Source: JAIYDJ01 sp031400505 (GTDB lineage Bacteria; Pseudomonadota; Alphaproteobacteria; Rhodobacterales; Rhodobacteraceae). From it: 64,000 nucleotides of DNA. The stretch covers positions 62,001 through 126,000 of the forward strand of contig JANNPZ010000079.1 of assembly GCA_031400505.1 (NCBI GenBank). Reading direction: 5' to 3'. A program made the position numbers and the translations under genes. How positions within the stretch are numbered: position 1 is the stretch's first letter; each line of letters starts with the position of its first letter. Below the pieces are notes generated by a model. It did no database searches, was not told the origin of the DNA, and was given only the letters and a program-made list of their open reading frames with translations. Below are positions 59,388 to 64,000 of this stretch, in pieces.

Positions 59388-62300
59388 TTAAAGCTCTTCA
59401 ACCATCACCACGCCGGCCATCGCCTTGATCGCCCCCTTGATCTGCGGCGTCACCGGGTAGGCGTGGGGCAGCAACAGGTCAACCTCGCCGCCATCCGGGC
59501 TGGGCACGCACAGTGTGATCTGCGCCCGGTTGCGGCCTTCAAGCTTGCCAAACAGCGCCGCCACCGATGCCGCCGCCTCTGCCCGGTTCAGGTGGATGCG
59601 CAGATCGGCAGCCCCCGCCTGATCTGCCACCTGATCAATCGGCTGCACCGCCGTTGCCAGCAGTTTCAGACTGTCGCCTTCGAGTTCCGCCTTGACCGTC
59701 ACCACCACGTTCATGCCCGGTTCCAGAAACGGCCGCGCCACCTCCAGCACATCGGAAAACAGCGTCACCTCGTAAAGCCCGGTAGGATCGGACATCGACA
59801 CAAAGGCAAACCGGTTGCCCTTGGCCGATTTGCGTTCCTGCCGCACGCCGACCGACCCTGCCATCTTTGCAATGTAGGGCCCGCGTTCCGCCTTCGCCGT
59901 CACCTCTGACAGCGTATCGACCCCCCGCCTGCGCAAGGCGGACATGTAGTCATCCAAAGGGTGGCCCGACAGATAGAACCCGATCGCCTGATGCTCTTGC
60001 CCCAGCCGCTCGACCGGTTGCCAATCATCCCGGCGTGCGATCCGCGGCTCGGGAATGTCTGCGCCCGATTCGCCGAACAGCGACACCTGCGTGCTGGCTT
60101 TCGCCTCGTGGATCGCCGCCGAATAGGCCACCAGCCCGTCCAGCGCCTCGAACACCCGCGCGCGGTTGGGGTCCAGCACATCGAACGCGCCCGCGCGGGC
60201 CAGCATTTCCAGCGGGCGCTTGCCGACCCGTTTCAGGTCCACACGCCGGGCAAAGTCGAACAGCGTGGCAAACGCCCGCTGCCCCCGCGCCTCGACAATG
60301 CCGCGCATCGCCTCGATGCCCACGTTCTTCAAGGCACCCAGCGCATAGACGACAGCGCCGTCCCGTACCGAAAACAACGCCTGCGACGCGTTCACACAGG
60401 GGGCTACCGTCCTGATCCCCAGCTTGTCCACCTCGCGTTTGTAAACCGCCAGCTTGTCGGTCAGGTGGATATCGCAGTTCATCACGCCGGCCATGAATTC
60501 GACCGGGTAGTTGGCTTTCAGATAGGCCGTCTGATAGCTGACCACCGCATAGGCCGCCGCGTGGGACTTGTTGAAGCCGTAATTGGCGAATTTCTCCAGC
60601 AGGTCAAAGACTTCACCTGCCTTTTCCTTGGCCACGCCATGCGTTGCCGCAGCGCCCTCGATGAACTTCGGGCGCTCTTTCGCCATCTCCTCGGCGATCT
60701 TCTTGCCCATCGCGCGGCGTAACAGGTCCGCCCCGCCAAGGCTGTATCCTGCCATGACCTGGGCCACCTCCATCACCTGTTCCTGATAGACGATGATGCC
60801 TTGGGTCTCTTTCAGGATATGGTCGATGGTCGGATGGATGGATTCCAGATCGCGCAAGCCATTCTTCACCTCGCAATAGACCGGGATGTTTTCCATCGGG
60901 CCGGGCCGGTACAAAGCCACCAGCGCCACGATATCCTCGATACAGGTCGGCTTCATGCGGCGCAGCGCGTCCATCATGCCGCTGGATTCCACCTGAAACA
61001 CCGCGACCGTGCGGGCGCTCGCATACAATTCATAGGTCGGCTTGTCGTCCAGCGGGATCAGGCTGATGTCGAACACCACCCCCCGCTGCGCCAGCAGGTC
61101 CATTGCGTTCTGGATCACGGTCAGCGTCTTCAGCCCCAGAAAGTCGAACTTGACCAGCCCCGCCGCCTCGACCCATTTCATGTTGAACTGTGTGGCCGGC
61201 ATGTCCGACCGCGGGTCCTGATAAAGCGGCACCAACTCATCCAGCGGCCTGTCGCCAATCACCACCCCCGCCGCATGGGTCGATGCGTTGCGCAAGAGCC
61301 CTTCGATCTGGGTGCCGTAATCCAACAAACGTTTGACGACTTCCTCTTTGGCCGCCTCGCGCAGCCGCGGCTCGTCCGCCAAGGCCTTGGTGATCGAAAC
61401 CGGCTTCACGCCTTCAACCGGGATCATCTTAGACAGCCGGTCCACCTGCCCATAAGACATCTGCAACACGCGGCCCACATCGCGCACCGCCGCCTTGGAC
61501 AGCAACGCGCCGAAGGTGATGATCTGACCCACCCGGTCGCGGCCATACTTCGCTTGGACGTAAGAGATCACCTCTTCCCGCCGGTCCATGCAGAAGTCGA
61601 TGTCGAAGTCGGGCATGCTAACCCGCTCGGGGTTCAGGAACCGCTCGAACAGCAGGGCATAGCGCAACGGATCAAGATCTGTGATGGTCAACGCATAGGC
61701 GACAAGGCTCCCCGCCCCCGACCCCCGCCCCGGGCCAACCGGAATACCCTGCTTCTTGGCCCATTGGATGAAATCGGCCACGATCAGGAAATACCCCGGA
61801 AACCCCATCTGCTCGATGACGCCAAGCTCGAAATCCAGCCGCGCCTGATATTCGGCAGGCGTCACCGCATGCGGGATGATCGCAAGCCGCTGCTGCAACC
61901 CCTCCTTCGCCTGACGGCGCAACTCGTTCACTTCGTCATCGGCGAATTTCGGCAGGATCGGCTTGCGTTTGTAGGCGGCAAAGGCACAGCGCCGTGCGAT
62001 CTCGACCGTGTTCTCCAAAGCCTCCGGCAGGTCGGCAAACAGCGCGCACATCTCGGCTTCGGATTTGAAATAGTGCTGCGGCGTCAGCCGGCGGCGCGGT
62101 GCCTGCTGATCAACATACGCCCCGTCGGCGATGCAGAGCAGCGCGTCATGCGCCTCGTACATGCTGGTTTTCGGGAAATAGACATCGTTGGTGGCAACCA
62201 ATGGCAGCCCCATCGCATAACCCGCCTCGACCAGAAACCGCTCCGATGCGGCCTCCGCCTCGGTCAAACGCCCGCCCTCGCCGGAATGGCGTTGCAATTC

Positions 62301-62819
62301 CACATACAGCCGGTCGCCAAAGATCACAGCCAGCCGGTCGAGCAACGCCTGCGCGCGTGCCCCCTGCCCCGCCGCCAGAAACCGCCCCAGCGGCCCCTCC
62401 GGCCCCCCGGTCAGACAGATCAGCCCCGCCTGATGTGCCGCCAACTCGTCCAACGTCACCTGCGGCAACGCCCCGCCCTTCCCGATGTACAAAGCCGAGT
62501 TCAGCTTCATCAGGTTCATGTACCCCGCCTCGGACTGCGCCAAAAGCACGATGGGCGCAGGCAGACGCGGGCGTTCCCCCGGCCCGGCCGGATCATGCGC
62601 CAACGACACCTGACAGCCGACAATCGGCTGCACCCCCGCCCCAAGTGCGGTCACCGAAAACTCGAGGGCCGCAAACATGTTGTTGGTGTCGGTCACAGCC
62701 ACTGCCGGCATCTGTCCCGCCTCACACAGCTTGACCAGATCCTTGACCGGCACAGCCCCTTCCAGCAGCGAATGCTCGGTATGGACGCGCAGATGGATGA
62801 ATCGCAGGGGATGTGCCAT
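59388..62819 (-). CDS. dnaE: DNA polymerase III alpha subunit
   Basis: A 1143-residue replicative polymerase of the DnaE1 type. An N-terminal PHP domain opens FIHLRVHTEHSLLEGAVPV; the polymerase core has PDFDIDFCMDRREEVI with catalytic Asp residues near 405, GRGSGAGSLVAYAL, and the C-terminal half has helix-hairpin-helix and OB parts (KMAGSVGVRQERKSAKGNRFAFVSMSDPTG). Full length. It elongates the chromosome with beta clamp and tau. Tail-to-tail with the small exported protein gene. Confidence 0.97.
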   Translation of the reverse strand: MAHPLRFIHLRVHTEHSLLEGAVPVKDLVKLCEAGQMPAVAVTDTNNMFAALEFSVTALGAGVQPIVGCQVSLAHDPAGPGERPRLPAPIVLLAQSEAGYMNLMKLNSALYIGKGGALPQVTLDELAAHQAGLICLTGGPEGPLGRFLAAGQGARAQALLDRLAVIFGDRLYVELQRHSGEGGRLTEAEAASERFLVEAGYAMGLPLVATNDVYFPKTSMYEAHDALLCIADGAYVDQQAPRRRLTPQHYFKSEAEMCALFADLPEALENTVEIARRCAFAAYKRKPILPKFADDEVNELRRQAKEGLQQRLAIIPHAVTPAEYQARLDFELGVIEQMGFPGYFLIVADFIQWAKKQGIPVGPGRGSGAGSLVAYALTITDLDPLRYALLFERFLNPERVSMPDFDIDFCMDRREEVISYVQAKYGRDRVGQIITFGALLSKAAVRDVGRVLQMSYGQVDRLSKMIPVEGVKPVSITKALADEPRLREAAKEEVVKRLLDYGTQIEGLLRNASTHAAGVVIGDRPLDELVPLYQDPRSDMPATQFNMKWVEAAGLVKFDFLGLKTLTVIQNAMDLLAQRGVVFDISLIPLDDKPTYELYASARTVAVFQVESSGMMDALRRMKPTCIEDIVALVALYRPGPMENIPVYCEVKNGLRDLESIHPTIDHILKETQGIIVYQEQVMEVAQVMAGYSLGGADLLRRAMGKKIAEEMAKERPKFIEGAAATHGVAKEKAGEVFDLLEKFANYGFNKSHAAAYAVVSYQTAYLKANYPVEFMAGVMNCDIHLTDKLAVYKREVDKLGIRTVAPCVNASQALFSVRDGAVVYALGALKNVGIEAMRGIVEARGQRAFATLFDFARRVDLKRVGKRPLEMLARAGAFDVLDPNRARVFEALDGLVAYSAAIHEAKASTQVSLFGESGADIPEPRIARRDDWQPVERLGQEHQAIGFYLSGHPLDDYMSALRRRGVDTLSEVTAKAERGPYIAKMAGSVGVRQERKSAKGNRFAFVSMSDPTGLYEVTLFSDVLEVARPFLEPGMNVVVTVKAELEGDSLKLLATAVQPIDQVADQAGAADLRIHLNRAEAAASVAALFGKLEGRNRAQITLCVPSPDGGEVDLLLPHAYPVTPQIKGAIKAMAGVVMVEEL

Positions 62820-63040
62820 GACATCAGCCTAGCGAAAGCGCGACACCTGCGAAAGCCCGCCCCTTTTGTGCGGCATTTTCAGAAACTGCTTCGGCTGGAA
62901 CAGGCCAATTTCCGCTTGCTTTGCACTGCGACCGCGCCGTTGATGTAACAGTCATACGAATGGGGAAGCTGGCCCGCTTTCCGCCGCATCGGGCGGGCCG
63001 CAGATTGTCCCGAACGCAAAGACCGCGGCAGGCAAGACGA

Positions 63041-64000
63041 ATGTCCGACCTTACGTTTCACCTGAACGGAGCGCCGGTGCGCGTAACAGCGGAACCTGCA
63101 ACGCGCACACTGCTGGATTGGCTGCGAGAAACCCGTGGCCTGATGGGCACCAAGGAAGGTTGCAACGAAGGCGATTGCGGCGCCTGCACCGTGATGGTCA
63201 CCGATGCGGCGGGCAGCCGCGCCCTGAACGCCTGCATCCTGTTCCTGCCTCAGATTGCAGGCAAAGCCGTTCGCACAGTCGAGGGTCTGGCCGCCCATGA
63301 CGGCACCCTGCACCCCGTCCAGACCGCCCTGATCGACCACCACGCCAGCCAATGCGGCTTTTGCACCCCCGGTTTCGTAGTCTCGATGGCCACGGCCCAT
63401 CTGAACGGGCGCACTGACCACGACGACCAGCTTGCCGGCAACCTCTGCCGCTGCACCGGCTACGCCCCGATCCTGCGCGCCGCAACAGCCGCCGAAGCTG
63501 CCCCGATCCCCTCCCAGATGACCGCTGATGCTTTCACATTGGCCCAAATATCCTCGGGGGGGGCCCTCGCAGAGGGCGGGGGGGCAGACAGCCCCCCCTC
63601 GCCCTATCAGCCCAGATCCACCGACGCCCTGGCCACGTGGTATCTGCAAAACCCCGACGCCACCCTGATCGCAGGGGCCACCGACATAGGCCTCTGGGTC
63701 ACCAAGGGCCTGCGCACCCTCGCCCCCGTCGCTTTCCTGAACGCAATCCCCGACCTCGCGCGGATCGAGGACCACGGCAACACCTTGCGCATCGGTGCCG
63801 GCGTCACCATCACCGACCTGCTCGACGCGATGCAAACCCGCCACCCCAGCTTTGCCGAACTTCTGCGCCGCTACGCCAGCGTGCAGGTCCGCAACGCCGC
63901 CACCATCGGCGGCAACATCGCGGGCGGCTCGCCGATCGGCGACGGCCCGCCTGCGCTGATCGCCCTTGGTGCCACGCTCCACCTGCGGCGCGGTGAAACC
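63041..64000 (+). CDS. xdhA: Xanthine dehydrogenase small subunit (FeS/FAD), 5' part
   Basis: The frame runs from ATG 63041 off the right edge (320 codons seen). The N-terminal 2Fe-2S domain has GCNEGDCGACTVMV, the second cluster has QCGFCTPGF and NLCRCTGYAPI, and the FAD-binding domain begins at PDATLIAGATDIGLWV with VRNAATIGGNIAGGSPIGDGPP. It would pass electrons from the molybdenum subunit to NAD+ in purine breakdown. Between the two domains a stretch encoded by 63546-63606 is a GC-rich hairpin repeat in frame (SGGALAEGGGADSPPS). The molybdenum subunit should follow outside the window. Confidence 0.93.
   Translation, partial: MSDLTFHLNGAPVRVTAEPATRTLLDWLRETRGLMGTKEGCNEGDCGACTVMVTDAAGSRALNACILFLPQIAGKAVRTVEGLAAHDGTLHPVQTALIDHHASQCGFCTPGFVVSMATAHLNGRTDHDDQLAGNLCRCTGYAPILRAATAAEAAPIPSQMTADAFTLAQISSGGALAEGGGADSPPSPYQPRSTDALATWYLQNPDATLIAGATDIGLWVTKGLRTLAPVAFLNAIPDLARIEDHGNTLRIGAGVTITDLLDAMQTRHPSFAELLRRYASVQVRNAATIGGNIAGGSPIGDGPPALIALGATLHLRRGET
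63546..63606 (-). repeat. Hairpin repeat inserted in frame in xdhA
   Basis: On the minus strand it reads GGCGAGGGGGGGCTGTCTGC, then a C-run, GCCCTC-TGC-GAGGGC and GAGGATATTTGGG. It has a 7-bp G/C stem around CAGACAG (63578-63598) and a 6-bp stem (63563-63577). Related GGATATTT blocks are in intergenic gaps at 43527 and 48225. Here it sits in the linker of a coding sequence and leaves the frame open. Confidence 0.72.

Noticed and set aside
60801..62948. 715-residue plus-strand frame opposite dnaE
   Set aside because: His/Gln/Arg-rich antisense frame of a high-GC gene; dnaE on the other strand is unmistakable.
62879..63982. 367-residue minus-strand frame at the right edge
   Set aside because: It is the antisense of the xdhA 5' part, which shows FeS and FAD motifs.

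Overview
The window looks like a chromosome segment of a high-GC alphaproteobacterium of the Rhodobacterales (Paracoccaceae/Rhodobacteraceae type). Supporting signs are the murA-DUF2948 pair, the hisS-hisZ-hisG cluster with short-form HisG, a B12-dependent ribonucleotide reductase, the rhizobial-style rha transporter order, a tctDE/tctCBA locus, and GC-rich hairpin repeats carrying a GGATATTT block. This placement rests on reading protein and gene-order resemblance by eye; no database search was run.

Region by region: (1) 1-8352 is an L-rhamnose uptake and catabolism locus: a leftward operon rhaR-rhaS-rhaT-permease-permease (the last gene is cut by the window edge) and a divergent rightward pair rhaD-rhaA. 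A 13-bp inverted repeat between them is a good candidate operator for RhaR. (2) 8406-9935 holds two IS5/IS903-type copies: an internally deleted remnant and a 1046-bp element with intact ends but a twice-frameshifted transposase. (3) About 10.5-23.1 kb is a 12.5-kb integrative element at a tRNA-Thr(GGT) gene. It carries a tyrosine integrase, an AlpA-like regulator, a primase-helicase with a candidate origin just behind it, a serine recombinase, a run of unknown small genes, and a cargo module made of a cytosine-5 DNA methyltransferase and a NotI-like iron-cysteine restriction endonuclease. Repeats on both sides of both junctions suggest that related elements once stood in tandem here. (4) 23.4-26.1 kb: a small basic protein gene, murA, DUF2948, then one strikingly AT-rich orphan gene. 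(5) 26.2-32.7 kb: tctE-tctD two-component system, a divergent solute-binding protein gene and the tctCBA tripartite tricarboxylate transporter. (6) 32.7-37.3 kb: the glycine cleavage operon gcvT-gcvH-gcvP behind a tandem glycine riboswitch. (7) 37.4-54.6 kb: mixed housekeeping and accessory genes (MATE pump, GltX, zincin, TAT-exported metallo-hydrolase, PfkB kinase, NadE, a secreted 23-residue-repeat MORN protein, ChaC-like cyclotransferase, GNAT, iron-sulfur photolyase with an overlapping SDR gene, NrdJ, DUF1489, AbrB-like membrane protein). (8) 54.7-64.0 kb: slyX with a decayed HxlR-type regulator, hisS-hisZ-hisG, a secreted small protein, dnaE, and the start of xdhA, which contains an in-frame hairpin repeat and runs off the right edge.

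The most system-like novelty is the tRNA-Thr element with its NotI-like restriction-modification cargo and its cassette of unrecognised genes. Other items that deserve attention are the mosaic hisS, the HxlR gene that has lost part of its DNA-binding domain beneath a perfect start-codon palindrome, the repeat insertion inside xdhA, and the AT-rich gene after DUF2948.
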